A stretch of 64,000 bases of DNA from Streptomyces finlayi (GCF_014216315.1 NZ_CP045702.1:310001-374000); one strand, 5' to 3'; numbered from the stretch's first letter, positions 19,756 through 28,034 are shown. The notes: generated by a model from the sequence alone, not told the origin. Translations and numbers: made by a program.

Positions 19756-20255
19756 CCTGGTCTCCTCATTCTTCTTCGCCTATCGGATACCGCTTATGCC
19801 ATGTGCATGACAGGCGGCCCCCTGAGGCTGCCGGTCTGTTCACTGAGCAGGTCCTGGTTACCCCCGCAGTCGAGGGCGCTTCGGTGCGGTCGGGTCGAGC
19901 TGTCGGACTGCGCCCACCCGCGCCGGACCGATGACGGCTCATGTATCGATTCGCAGCACCATGCGAAGGAAAGCGCTTTCTGGGGCGGAGCATAGGGCCG
20001 GTTCCGCCGGGCTGGCAAGGTTCCTGTCGCCTTCCGGATGGACCAACTACGGCCACCCCTGCACCTGTTGTTGTTCAGGATGACGACTGAGAGTCGAAGC
20101 TGCACGTCAGAGGCTCGCTGTTCGGTCCGGAAGATTTCAAGTCCAGTCCGCGCCCTGCCCCCGAGGCGCGGGGCTCCACACCGACGAGGGGGAGAACTCC
20201 CGGAGCACCGTGAGGCAGGCCGGGATCCACCTTGCAGCAAGCGCTCTCCAACTAC
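19756..20255. other. Intergenic region upstream of pectate lyase
   Basis: About 500 bp without a gene I can support. It must hold the pectate lyase promoter and contains the GAAAGCGCTTTC palindrome. Open frames here have third-position composition unlike their neighbours. Confidence 0.5.
19969..19980. promoter_or_regulatory. LacI-family operator-like palindrome
   Basis: GAAAGCGCTTTC is a perfect 12-bp palindrome with the central CG step typical of LacI/GalR-family operators. It lies 214 bp upstream of the pectate lyase start, in a locally less GC-rich stretch. By analogy with sugar-responsive repressors it may keep the lyase off until pectin fragments appear. No LacI gene lies in the window. 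Confidence 0.4.
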
Positions 20256-20464
20256 TCAGCGGCCGAAACGCCTCCGGACGGTTCCGGCCAGGGCGGCGAG
20301 TTCCGGCAGCCGCATGAAGTGGACGATGACCGCGAAGGCACCGAACCCCCGTGCCCGGCCACTCCGCGCGGGTCGTCGGTTGGCCGACGTGGCGGGGCGG
20401 TGTCGTCGCGCAGAACGCTGCTCTCCGGCGCCCGGCCGTCGTCCAGGTCGTTCGGCACACTCAT
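20256..20464 (-). pseudogene. Small gene with probable frameshift, unknown family
   Basis: From ATG 20464, preceded by AGGTGGAACAGGA, the frame reads MSVPNDLDDGRAPESSVLRD and then degenerates. In the neighbouring frame the sequence reads GFGAFAVIVHFMRLPELAAL and ends RRRFGR-stop at 20256. Joining the two near 20370 would give a roughly 70-residue protein with one hydrophobic helix. The good ribosome site and the natural composition of both halves argue for a recent frameshift. Family not recognised. Confidence 0.35.
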
Positions 20465-20636
20465 TCCTGTTCCACCTGTCAGTCTCTGCTGAGAGAACCC
20501 GTCAACCTCCGGCACACTCCCGCACTCCCACGGACAAGATCCGTTCCGGCGTACGAAGTTGGAAGGCTACGGCGTGCCCTGCCGGCCATGTCGATGAGCG
20601 GCGGCTTCGTCGTCGGCGCCTGCCGTCCATAACCAG

Positions 20637-20795
20637 GTGACGGAGCGGCCGATCCACGCCCGGGTCGTGGAGGACAACCCCGGCTCCGTCCGGGTGCTGG
20701 AACGCAACGGGTTCGTGCGCATCGGCAGCGAGGACTCGTTCGCTCCCGGCCGCCAGGCAACCGTCACCGAGCTGATTCTCGAGCTGGCCGACTGA
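20637..20795 (+). pseudogene. GNAT acetyltransferase, C-terminal fragment
   Basis: The 53 codons before the TGA at 20793 read RPIHARVVEDNPGSVRVLER then NGFVRIGSEDSF, the last beta-alpha-beta unit of RimJ/RimL-type GNAT proteins (N-x-x-S-x-R-x-L-x-x-x-G-F). The acetyl-CoA loop and everything N-terminal are missing, and no start with a ribosome site is present. A dead remnant. Confidence 0.65.
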
Positions 20796-21100
20796 CAACC
20801 AGGCCCGGCGCGCGTCCGCGCAGACCGCGCCGGGACAACGACATCTGCGCGCCGCATGGTTCATCGACCACGCGGCCGCGTCGCTGTGCTTACACAATTC
20901 GGCCCGGAACCACCGTGGGACAACCGAGATGACTGCCAGTTCGACGGCGAGACCTGGCTGCGCGACGACGTGCTCGACCTCGCCTCACCCTGCGCCGAAC
21001 ATCCTGACTACAGAGCCTGCCAACCGGACCATCCGTCGGCGCCCCGCACAGACCGTCGCCAGAAAAGCAAGTCGGCATCAGGGATTTGTGGCATTCGCGG
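20796..21100. other. Non-coding or degenerate stretch
   Basis: No gene can be supported. A short plus-strand reading near 20930 (FDGETWLRDDVLDLASPC) looks protein-like but has no recognisable family, start or continuation and may be another fragment. Confidence 0.4.
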
Positions 21101-22330
21101 TCACACCGCGGGCAAGGCGTACAGCCGCTTCCCGTGCATCGCGGCGAGCCGCTTGCCCGCCGCCACGACGTACCACTGCTGAATGTCACCGGTCCTGTCG
21201 TTGTACGTCCAGCGCAGCTTCCCGGTCGCCGAATCGAAGGCGTGCACACCACCTTCGTCGTCGAACTCCGTCGCCCCGTACAGGGTGCCGCCCACCTTCG
21301 CGAACTGCCACGCCTGTGCGGCCGACTCCAGCAGGTCCTCGTTGTGCCAGATCTGCTTCCCCGTGGCGGGGTCGACCGCCCACAGACCGCGCACACTGTC
21401 GGACGCGTAGAGCACCCCGTCCAGCACCTGCGGATCCTTGAACAGGCTGAACTCCTCTGTCGCGAGGGACCAGCTCTCCTTGCCCGACGCCAGGTCGAAC
21501 GCCCGCAGTCGCTGTCCGTCCGTGACGATCACCAGATCCTCATGAACCGCGAAGCGACGGTAGTTGGACTTGTCAATCTTCTTCGTCCACACCTGCCGGC
21601 CCGTCGCCGTGTCACGTATGGTCAGGTTCTTCCGGTTGTCCGTGTACACGAGGCGTTTGCCGACAGCGGCGGCGGTGATGCCGTACTCCTCGGTCCCCGC
21701 GTCGCGCTTCTCGCTCCAGACCACCTTGCCGGAGGCCGTGTCGATCGCCGCGATCACGTTGGTCGGCGTGGAGAAGTCCTTCTCCAGGACTCCGGCGAGT
21801 ACGTATACGTGGCGGTCGTCGGCCGCGATCGGGCGCGGCTGCTGGTACGACGCGCCCAGGCGACTGCGCCAGGTCTCCTTGCCGGTCGCCGGATCGAGAC
21901 CCACGACGTCGCCGTCGTACTCGGCACTGGAGAGGTAGAGCGTGCCGCCTCCGATGATGAGCCGGGCACCCGGAGTGGTGATCCCCGCGCGCGACCACTT
22001 CTCCTTGCCGCTGACGACGTCCCGTCCCACCAGGGGCTCGCCCGACACCAGGACGATGTCTCCGACCACAGTGAGCGCCTGAATCCCGGCCAGGTTGTCG
22101 GTCGTCGTGTCCGCCTGCCACAACGGCTCCGGCGCGGTGCCCGCAGGCGGAGTGGTGAAGGACTCGCCTCCCTTGCCTGCGCCCGGCTTCGCACTGCCGG
22201 CCGGTTCCACGGTCGTGTCCTCGGGGCCGCACCCCACGGCCGCGGCCCCTATGACGGCCAGCCCCAGCCCGGTTCCCGCCAGCCTGAGTATCCGCCTGCG
22301 CGACACCGATCGACCATGACCTGCACCCAT
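21101..22330 (-). CDS. PQQ-like beta-propeller lipoprotein with Tat signal
   Basis: A 409-residue extracytoplasmic protein. The N-terminus MGAGHGRSVSRRRILRLAG carries a twin-arginine motif, followed by a hydrophobic stretch and a lipobox ending AVGC at about residue 35, so it is exported folded and lipid-anchored. From about 60 on there are seven or eight repeats of the pattern DxxxGKxxWS (for example DVVSGKEKWS, DPATGKETWR, DTASGKVVWS), the tryptophan-docking motif of PQQ-type eight-bladed propellers. Cofactor binding residues are not evident, so it may be a scaffold or sensor like BamB rather than a dehydrogenase. ATG 22330 was chosen because AGGGGAACAGG precedes it. Confidence 0.88.
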   Translation of the reverse strand: MGAGHGRSVSRRRILRLAGTGLGLAVIGAAAVGCGPEDTTVEPAGSAKPGAGKGGESFTTPPAGTAPEPLWQADTTTDNLAGIQALTVVGDIVLVSGEPLVGRDVVSGKEKWSRAGITTPGARLIIGGGTLYLSSAEYDGDVVGLDPATGKETWRSRLGASYQQPRPIAADDRHVYVLAGVLEKDFSTPTNVIAAIDTASGKVVWSEKRDAGTEEYGITAAAVGKRLVYTDNRKNLTIRDTATGRQVWTKKIDKSNYRRFAVHEDLVIVTDGQRLRAFDLASGKESWSLATEEFSLFKDPQVLDGVLYASDSVRGLWAVDPATGKQIWHNEDLLESAAQAWQFAKVGGTLYGATEFDDEGGVHAFDSATGKLRWTYNDRTGDIQQWYVVAAGKRLAAMHGKRLYALPAV

Positions 22331-22542
22331 GCCTGTTCCCCTGCTTTCGTCCTGTATCGACATCCCTCGGACGTCTTCAGCGCCGACAGACTAACCGTCG
22401 CTTTTCGGCCGGACGCGCGGTGGTACATGATCGGGACAGTGCTGTGAAGTGCTCGTCATTGCGTCACAGAATGACGCCGTGGTCGCCAGGTGGTGCTCAC
22501 GCACCGCACCGCCCGACGGGACGGCCGGACTCGCCCGCGGAG

Positions 22543-22890
22543 TCAGACCGTCATCGCTTCGCGGACCTTCGCGGTGTCGACGAACTCCTCGAGGCGGACG
22601 ATGCGGCCGCCACGGACGACGAAGTGGTGGGCGACGCGTACGTCGAGGTCATTGCCGGTGGCCTTGTTGACAGCGGTGTAGCGGGCCAGCACACGACGTT
22701 CTCGCCGCCGCCGACATAGCTGTCGTCATGGGCCGCCCAGCCGTCCCAGTCCTTGCCTGACTACTCAATGACGGCAGAGTCGGCACCGGACGGGTTGCGG
22801 TAGGTGCCGGACAGCGGGAAGCCGGCCATCTCGGTCCACTCCACATCGTCGGCCATGGTGGCCCGCAGGGCTTGCGGGATCAACCTCCTC
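22543..22890 (-). pseudogene. SnoaL/NTF2-like protein, broken by a stop and a frameshift
   Basis: The minus strand reads ALRATMADDVEWTEMAGFPL, then GTYRNPSGADSAVIE, a TAG stop near 22763, then SGKDWDGWAAHDDSYV; after a frameshift near 22695 it continues ARYTAVNKATGNDLDVRVAH and FVVRGGRIVRLEEFVDTAKV before the TGA at 22543. This is a typical SnoaL-like nuclear-transport-factor-2 fold protein of about 130 residues. The stop and shift make it inactive. No intact paralogue is in the window. Confidence 0.75.
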
Positions 22891-22978
22891 AAGAAGCACC
22901 GCGCTGTCGGTGTGCGTCTGCACACTGGCCAAGGCGCACCCGGCGGAGAGTGGGCCTGTCGACACACCCTCCCCTTCG

Positions 22979-23806
22979 TCATCGGCCGCCGTGCGTACGG
23001 ATGTCGCCCACGACGCTGCCACCCGGATTGAACGGCTCCCCGTGAGTTGAGGACACTGTCGCTGTGCATGCGACGACTCCGATGAGGGCCGCCGTCATGC
23101 CGAACACGACTCGCGTCAGCAGGCGCAGTCGCTCATCGCTTCCCGTGCGCACCGAGTGAACCAGCGGAATCGTGGCGGCCGAACTCTCCAGAGCGAGCAC
23201 GCTCAGCCGCTGCGCGAGGTCCCCGCGGTCCTCGGCTCGACGAAGCTGCTTCTCCAGGTTCGTCCTCGCATTGCACAGTCTGTTCCTCGCAGCTGGTTCG
23301 CTGGCTGCTGTCTCCGCGGCGGCCTGCTCCACACTCAGCCCGAGACCGTCACAGAGCAGGAGCACGCGTCGATGCAACGGCGTCAGGGCGAGCAGCGCCT
23401 GATGGACGACGTCGGCCATCGGAGCGCCGGGCCGTCTGGACGCGCGTCGGAACCGGTGCCACGGAGAGAGCGCGTACTCATGTGCCTCCGCCCGCACCCT
23501 GATCAGCGGTTCCGGATCCCGGGCGTACTCGGGCCAGTGTTCCCAGGCGTGACGGAAGGCATGCTCGACGGACTCGAAGGCGAGCGTGCGGTGTCCGGTG
23601 AGCAGGAATGCCTGGTGAACGAGCCCGTGGGCGGCGTGAGCGTAGAGCGCGTCGAACGCCTCCTCGGGGCGACCGGGGGCGGCGGACCTGGAGATCTCGG
23701 CGCGGCGGGCGGCACGGTGCGCAGACTCCACGTGCCCGTGCTGCTCACTCCGGAGCGGAAGCAGCTTGACGTGTACCTCTTGCCGGCTCGCGCGCGCGTT
23801 GCGCAC
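22979..23806 (-). CDS. ECF sigma-factor-like protein with a C-terminal membrane helix
   Basis: About 275 residues. Residues roughly 45-125 (EEAFDALYAHAAHGLVHQAF ... VEHAFRHAWEHWPEYARDPE) resemble sigma region 2, and residues 145-205 (ALLALTPLHRRVLLLCDGLG, SVEQAAAETAASEPAARNRL) resemble sigma region 4 with its helix-turn-helix. Unlike normal ECF factors, a hydrophobic helix follows (RVVFGMTAALIGVVACTATV, near residue 240) with a short outside tail. It may be a membrane-held regulator released on a signal, or a degenerate paralogue. The GTG at 23806 is the best guess; the frame is open far upstream and the start is uncertain. Confidence 0.65.
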   Translation of the reverse strand: MRNARASRQEVHVKLLPLRSEQHGHVESAHRAARRAEISRSAAPGRPEEAFDALYAHAAHGLVHQAFLLTGHRTLAFESVEHAFRHAWEHWPEYARDPEPLIRVRAEAHEYALSPWHRFRRASRRPGAPMADVVHQALLALTPLHRRVLLLCDGLGLSVEQAAAETAASEPAARNRLCNARTNLEKQLRRAEDRGDLAQRLSVLALESSAATIPLVHSVRTGSDERLRLLTRVVFGMTAALIGVVACTATVSSTHGEPFNPGGSVVGDIRTHGGR

Positions 23807-24357
23807 CCTGCCGACGCGTATCAGCCACGTGCTGAGGGCGCGGCGGATCAGGCTCCGGCACGAACGGGTCGCAGCCCGGATTCTGGCCGAACTACGACGC
23901 ACCTCACGAGCGACCAGCGGGATACGGACGTGCCGGCCGGTCCGGGACCGGCCCGTCGAACCGCAACAGCTCTGGGCCTCCTCGCCGGACCGGTGCCGAT
24001 GTCGCCGGCCCCCGGTCACACACGGGACGGGGTCCTCAGCTGAGAAATCATTCATACGACAAGGCTGGCAAGGAACACGGGCGCCATGGCCGACTTCGCC
24101 GATCACGGCCGTGGAAACCCCCGTACGGGTGAATCCTGCGGGATCACCTGTCCGGACCCTTCGGGCGCGAAGCGCACACCGAACGCCCGACCGCAGACGG
24201 CTTACGAGCATGCGCGAGATCCGGAACGTCCTCCCGGCCCCTCCTCGGCGCCGTGCTCCGGACGCGACGCGCAACGACTGTCCGATGTCTATGAGGGGCC
24301 TCACTGCACAACTCCTGGCCATCGGCCGAGGCGACCGAGCCACTGCCCGCAGTCAAC
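23807..24357. other. Gap between sigma-like gene and IS605 element
   Basis: About 550 bp with no gene I can support on either strand. It presumably contains the promoter of the sigma-like gene. The last 20-30 bp next to the element would serve as the guide part of the TnpB RNA. Confidence 0.4.
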
Positions 24358-24480
24358 TTGACCCGGCCCTGAAGGGCCGGGCTTGGAGGTAGAGCCCAAC
24401 TGGCTGCGGGGTTGTCTCCTCCGTCCAGACACCCCTATGGGGTGGCAGGGACGCGTGACTCACGCCCCGCAGTCCACACA
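24358..24480 (-). ncRNA. Putative omega RNA (reRNA) scaffold of TnpB
   Basis: TnpB proteins use an RNA formed from the 3' end of tnpB and the right end of the element, followed by a guide copied from the flanking DNA. Here the minus strand after the tnpB stop runs through the GGCCCTTCAGGGCC-type hairpin and ends near GGGTCAAG, similar to the TCAA-type ends of other scaffolds. The flanking sequence from about 24357 downward (TTGACTGCGGGCAGTGGCTC) would be the guide. Length and 5' end are guesses; the call rests on family knowledge. Confidence 0.4.
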
Positions 24481-25604
24481 GCTTTGCCCTTGCGGTCGAT
24501 GTTGTGGGACGCATTGTCGTCCGCGTTGACGAGGAACCCGCAGGCCCTGCACGCAAACGTCGCTTGATCGACTCGGTTCTTCCGGTCGGTGTGTCCGCAC
24601 TGGGAGCATCGCTGGCTGGTGTACGCCGGATCGACGTACACCAGCGGCACCCCGGCCCGGCGTGCCTTGTACTCAAGGAAGGAGCCGAGCTGGTGGAAGC
24701 TCCACGAGTGCAGTTGTGCCCGCTGGTCCTCGCGGAGCCGTACCCGCTCGCGGATGCCCGTGAGGTCTTCCAGGGCGATACCGCGTCCGGTGCGTTCAGC
24801 GGTGGTGACGATCTTCTTCGAGATGATGTGGTTGATGTTCGCGGCGTGCCGTGCCTCTTTGCGGCTGCGGTGCTTCAACCGGCGCTTGGCTGACTGGGTG
24901 CCCTTGGCCTGGAGCTTGCGGCGGAGTTCGATCTGCCGCTTTCGGTGTCGATTGAGGCCGCGCCCGGCGGCTCGGTAGCCGGTGGAGGTGGTGGCAATGT
25001 TGACGATGCCCAGGTCCACGCCGATGAACCCGGCCGGGTTCTCATTGACCGAGGCTGCGGGAACCTCGCATACCGCGATCAGGTAGAACACTCCGTCGCG
25101 TTCGATCAGATCCGACTCGCCCTTGCGGTACTCGCGGAGCGTCTTGAGCGCATCCGGGGAGCAGGCGAAGCGGACATCCTTCAACCGTCCGACTGCGCTC
25201 CAGATCGACACCGTCTGTGCGTCGTACTGCCAGGACAGGCACCGGTCGTCGTACGGGTGCGCCGCATCCGGCCGGAACGCGATGGGCTTCGACTCCGCCT
25301 TGACGCGCCGCTTCGACCCTGGCTTGCCCAGGTTCCCGGCCCGGATGTTCGCCTTCAGCGTGGTGTAGGCGTCGCGGACCTTCTTGATCGTGTGCTGGGC
25401 GGCCTGCGCCCCGAGACCGGAGGCTTTCAGCTCGGCGTAGGTGTGCTTGCGCAGTTCGTACTCACGCGGTACACCGTGTGCGAACGCCACACCCGATACC
25501 CAGGTGGCGCGGTCGTTGACCGTGCGCAGGGTCGCACCGATGGCCGGCGCCTGTACGGCATCCGGCATCAGCTTGACCTGCACGACGATCTTCATGCGGA
25601 GCAT
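24435..25604 (-). CDS. tnpB: TnpB, RNA-guided nuclease of IS605 element
   Basis: A 389-residue full-length TnpB. The RuvC catalytic acids are present: Asp in FIGVDLGIVNIATT (near 195), Glu in GIALEDLTGIRERV (near 278), and Asp in VNADDNASHNIDRKG (near 365). The zinc ribbon CSQCGHTDRKNRVDQATFAC-RAC is complete. The N-terminal wedge/REC region is normal (KHTYAELKASGLGAQAAQHT). TnpB cuts DNA matching its omega RNA guide next to a target-adjacent motif and helps the element persist. No clear ribosome site precedes the start at 25604; an internal ATG at 25595 is also possible. Nothing suggests inactivation. Confidence 0.93.
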   Translation of the reverse strand: MLRMKIVVQVKLMPDAVQAPAIGATLRTVNDRATWVSGVAFAHGVPREYELRKHTYAELKASGLGAQAAQHTIKKVRDAYTTLKANIRAGNLGKPGSKRRVKAESKPIAFRPDAAHPYDDRCLSWQYDAQTVSIWSAVGRLKDVRFACSPDALKTLREYRKGESDLIERDGVFYLIAVCEVPAASVNENPAGFIGVDLGIVNIATTSTGYRAAGRGLNRHRKRQIELRRKLQAKGTQSAKRRLKHRSRKEARHAANINHIISKKIVTTAERTGRGIALEDLTGIRERVRLREDQRAQLHSWSFHQLGSFLEYKARRAGVPLVYVDPAYTSQRCSQCGHTDRKNRVDQATFACRACGFLVNADDNASHNIDRKGKAVWTAGRESRVPATP

Positions 25605-25621
25605 CGTACTACAATTGACCT

Positions 25622-26050
25622 ATGTCACCACGCTGGGAACCAAACCCCAATATTCACAGGGGTCGAACGGTTGTCCACACTCTCCATGCTCATTTGGTCT
25701 TCACACCGAAGTACCGGCGCGGACCCTTCACCGACGAGATCCTTCGCCGCTGCGAGGAGGTCATGCGGTCCGTCTGCGCCGACTTCGAAACGGAGCTGGT
25801 CGAGTTCAACGGCGAACGCGACCACGTGCACCTTCTCGTGCACTATCCGCCCAAAGTTTCCATCTCCAAGCTGGTGGGCTCCCTCAAGGGCGTGTCCGCC
25901 CGCAGGCTTCGCCAGGAGTACCCGGACCACATCCGCCGCTACCTGTGGGGCGCGCACTTCTGGTCGCCCTCATACTTCGCGGCGAGCTGTGGCGGAACAC
26001 CGCTGTCCGTCATCAAGGAGTACATCGAGCAGCAGAAGCGTCCGTCGTGA
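25622..26050 (+). CDS. tnpA: TnpA, HUH tyrosine transposase of IS200/IS605 family
   Basis: A 142-residue Y1 transposase that excises and inserts the element as single-stranded DNA. The HUH motif is HVHLLVHYPP (residues about 73-75), and the catalytic Tyr lies in SVIKEYIEQQ near residue 133; the conserved FWSPSYFAASCGG is present. The reading frame is complete and of normal length. It is divergent from tnpB, with only 17 bp between start codons. The leader is unusually AT-rich (GTACTACAATTGACCT), and neither gene has a strong ribosome site, so starts may be leaderless. Confidence 0.93.
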   Translation: MSPRWEPNPNIHRGRTVVHTLHAHLVFTPKYRRGPFTDEILRRCEEVMRSVCADFETELVEFNGERDHVHLLVHYPPKVSISKLVGSLKGVSARRLRQEYPDHIRRYLWGAHFWSPSYFAASCGGTPLSVIKEYIEQQKRPS

Positions 26051-26150
26051 CCTGCGGGTCAGAGCAATCTTGAAAAGCGATTCCTCCCGGGCCTGAAGGC
26101 CCGGGGTTCCTCGCTAGTGCTGCTCCGCGTTAGTTCGTGGAGGGGTGTTG

Positions 26151-27242
26151 TCAGGCTGCTTCCTTGAGTGGGGTGCCGTCGTAGGTCCAGCGGAAGGGCT
26201 TCGCGGTTTTGTTTCGGTTGATGATGTAGCTGTCCAGTTTGTCGATGAGGTCATCGCGGCCGGCGAAGTCGCCGTGCCGCAGGACGCTGCGGGTCAGGGC
26301 GGAGAAGACCAGCTCGACCTGGTTGAGCCACGAGGCGTGGGGCGGGGTGAAGTGCGCTGTCCAGCGTGGATGGGCCTTGAACCATGCCTTGGTGTGCTTG
26401 GCGGTGTGCGAAGAACCGTTGTCCAGCACCACGTGGATGTCCGTGCTGTCGGGGATGAGCGCGTTGATCCGGTCGAGGAATTCGGTGAAGGTCGCCGCGT
26501 TGTTGCGGGCGATCACCTCGGTGAGGACCTCGCCGGTGCGCACGTCGAGTGCGGCAACCAGGGAGGCGGTGCCGTGGCGGACGTACTCGAACTCCTGGCG
26601 GGCTGCCTGGCCTGGGGTGGTGGGGCGGCCGGGATGTTTGCGGGAGCGGGCGGCGATCGCGGTCTTCTCGTCGATCGACAGCAGCACCGCGTCCTGGGGC
26701 GGGTTGCGGTAGAGGTCGCAGATGTGCTCGGCGCGTTGCCAGAAGTCGGGGGTGTCGCGGCGGGTGAGCCAGCTGCGGACCTTGTGCGGCTTGAGGTCCA
26801 GGTCCGCCAGTATCCGCCCGATGTGGGAGGGCGAGACGGCTGCGAAGACGGTGCTGGCGACCCGCTCGGCGATTGCCCGATGGGTCCAGGTGGCCGCCGG
26901 GTGCGGTGGTTCGCTGGTCGCGGCGGCCACGATCGCCACACGTACCCGGTCGTCGTACACCTTGGGCCGGCCCGGGCGCCCGGTGTCCTTCAGGCCGTCC
27001 GGCCCGCGCTCGGCGAAGCGGCCGCGCCACTTGCGCACCGTGTTGATGGCGACGTTTAGCTCGCGTGCTATCTCCGCGTTGGTCTGGCCGCCGGCGGCCG
27101 CGAGCACGATCCTGGCCCGCAGAACGTCGCGGACCTGGGCTTTCGCTGATGCCGTCAACTGCTCCAGGGCCTTGTGCGTGGTCTCGTCCAAGGTGACGGC
27201 CACCGCCGCGACCGCTCCGCCCGGATGCCTGCGTACGTTCAT
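26151..27242 (-). CDS. IS630-family DDE transposase (element A)
   Basis: A 363-residue transposase. The N-terminal helix-turn-helix region (ARIVLAAAGGQTNAEIAREL ... NTVRKWRGRFAERG) binds the ends; a second winged region follows. The catalytic triad is visible as Asp in LLSIDEKTAIAAR (near 202), Asp in HVVLDNGSSH (near 285) and Glu in ASWLNQVELVFSAL (near 322), spaced as expected for IS630. The ORF is intact and stops at the inner border of the terminal repeat, so the element may be active. Closely similar to the transposase of element B. Confidence 0.95.
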   Translation of the reverse strand: MNVRRHPGGAVAAVAVTLDETTHKALEQLTASAKAQVRDVLRARIVLAAAGGQTNAEIARELNVAINTVRKWRGRFAERGPDGLKDTGRPGRPKVYDDRVRVAIVAAATSEPPHPAATWTHRAIAERVASTVFAAVSPSHIGRILADLDLKPHKVRSWLTRRDTPDFWQRAEHICDLYRNPPQDAVLLSIDEKTAIAARSRKHPGRPTTPGQAARQEFEYVRHGTASLVAALDVRTGEVLTEVIARNNAATFTEFLDRINALIPDSTDIHVVLDNGSSHTAKHTKAWFKAHPRWTAHFTPPHASWLNQVELVFSALTRSVLRHGDFAGRDDLIDKLDSYIINRNKTAKPFRWTYDGTPLKEAA

Positions 27243-27281
27243 GATCGATGATCATGGCGGCTAGCCTGCGGACCGGGCAGG

Positions 27282-27620
27282 ATGGGGTCCGTGCCGAAGA
27301 ACCCACCCGACTCGATGCAGCACCACCTGCGCGTTCGTCTGAACGCCCGAGCCAAGGACCGCTGGCCGCAACTGGCCCGCGTCGAGGTCCGCTTCCGCAC
27401 CGGATTCGCTTACGTGAGCGGCGAGTTGGAGGACGGCGAGCAGATCCCCCTGTGTCGCCTGCGCTTCACCGGAGTCCTGCACACCTGGGGCTTCGCCCTC
27501 TACCTGGCCAGCCGCAACACCTACCAGGACAACATCCTGCCCACCGGCCTGCCCTTCGGCAGCCCCGAGGACTGCCTGGACTGCGCCTGCTACCTCTACC
27601 TCGGCGACCAGCCAGCCTGA
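27282..27620 (+). CDS. Passenger protein of IS630-like element A, unknown family
   Basis: A 112-residue soluble protein starting MGSVPKNPPDSMQHHLRVRL. It has a basic N-terminal helix region, then FRTGFAYVSGELEDGEQIPL, the invariant block LCRLRFTGVLHTWGFALYLA, and a C-terminal LDCACYLYLGD with two Cys. No membrane segment or known motif. It lies within the inverted repeats, divergent from the transposase across 39 bp, and its stop is two bases from the right repeat, so it moves with the element. The counterpart in element B is identical at 87 of 112 aligned residues by hand count. Role unknown; a regulator of transposition or a host-interacting accessory factor are options. Confidence 0.8.
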   Translation: MGSVPKNPPDSMQHHLRVRLNARAKDRWPQLARVEVRFRTGFAYVSGELEDGEQIPLCRLRFTGVLHTWGFALYLASRNTYQDNILPTGLPFGSPEDCLDCACYLYLGDQPA

Positions 27621-27692
27621 TCAACACCCCTCCACGAACTAACGCGGAGTAGCACTAGTGCTGCTCCGCGTAAGTTCGTGGAGGGGGGCTAC

Positions 27693-28034
27693 TCAGGGCG
27701 TCGGGTCTCCGAGGTAGAGGCCGCACGCGCAGTCGAGCGCCTCTTCGGGTGAGCCGAAGGGCAGCCCGGTGGGCAGGAGGTTGTCCTCGTACTTGTCTCG
27801 GCTGGCGAGGTAAAGCGCGAAGCCCCAGGTGTGCAGGACGCCGGTGAAGCGCAGGCGACACAGAGGAAGTGCTTCTGCCTCGTCGGGCAACTCGCCTGCC
27901 ACGTAGGCGAATCCGGCTCGGAAGCGAACCTGGACGCGGGTGAGCTGGGGCCAGCGCTCCTTGGCGCGGGCGTTCAGCCGGTGGCTCAGGTGGTGCTGCA
28001 TCGATTCGGGCGGGTTCTTCGGCACGGGGTCCAT
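27693..28034 (-). CDS. Passenger protein of IS630-like element B, unknown family
   Basis: A 113-residue paralogue of the element A passenger, starting MDPVPKNPPESMQHHLSHRL and carrying the same LCRLRFTGVLHTWGFALYLA block and a C-terminal LDCACGLYLGD. Substitutions relative to A are mostly conservative and the frame is intact, which indicates selection to keep it. ATG 28034 was chosen to match the start in element A; an upstream ATG at 28049 is in frame. The stop lies six bases inside the left terminal repeat. Same unknown function. Confidence 0.8.
   Translation of the reverse strand: MDPVPKNPPESMQHHLSHRLNARAKERWPQLTRVQVRFRAGFAYVAGELPDEAEALPLCRLRFTGVLHTWGFALYLASRDKYEDNLLPTGLPFGSPEEALDCACGLYLGDPTP

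Larger units (their letters stand above)
24358..26112. mobile_element. IS200/IS605-family element (IS605 type) with divergent tnpA and tnpB
   Basis: The element holds an intact TnpB gene (minus) and an intact TnpA gene (plus) whose starts are only 17 bp apart. Both ends carry subterminal hairpins with TGAA loops: CCGGCCC-TGAA-GGGCCGG at 24363-24380 and CCCGGGCC-TGAA-GGCCCGGG at 26086-26105, as expected for TnpA recognition of single-stranded ends. By the usual orientation the left end is at about 26112 and the right end at about 24358, after the tnpB 3' end. Exact borders are estimated. The first IS630-like element has inserted within a few bases of its left end. No terminal inverted repeats or target duplication, as usual for this family. 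Confidence 0.85.
26117..27655. mobile_element. IS630-like element A with passenger gene
   Basis: Terminal inverted repeats of 34 bp (26117-26150 and 27622-27655) beginning GTGCTGCTCCGCGTTAGTTC differ at one position (GTGCTGCT versus GTGCTACT). The element is flanked by TA on each side (26115-26116 and 27656-27657), the target duplication of the IS630/Tc1-mariner group. It carries a minus-strand DDE transposase and a plus-strand passenger gene that diverge from each other. Element B starts immediately after the right TA, in opposite orientation. Confidence 0.93.

Noticed and set aside
20856..21182. Plus-strand frame of 108 codons before the PQQ-propeller gene
   Set aside because: Second half is antisense to the propeller gene; first half has no recognisable family or ribosome site.
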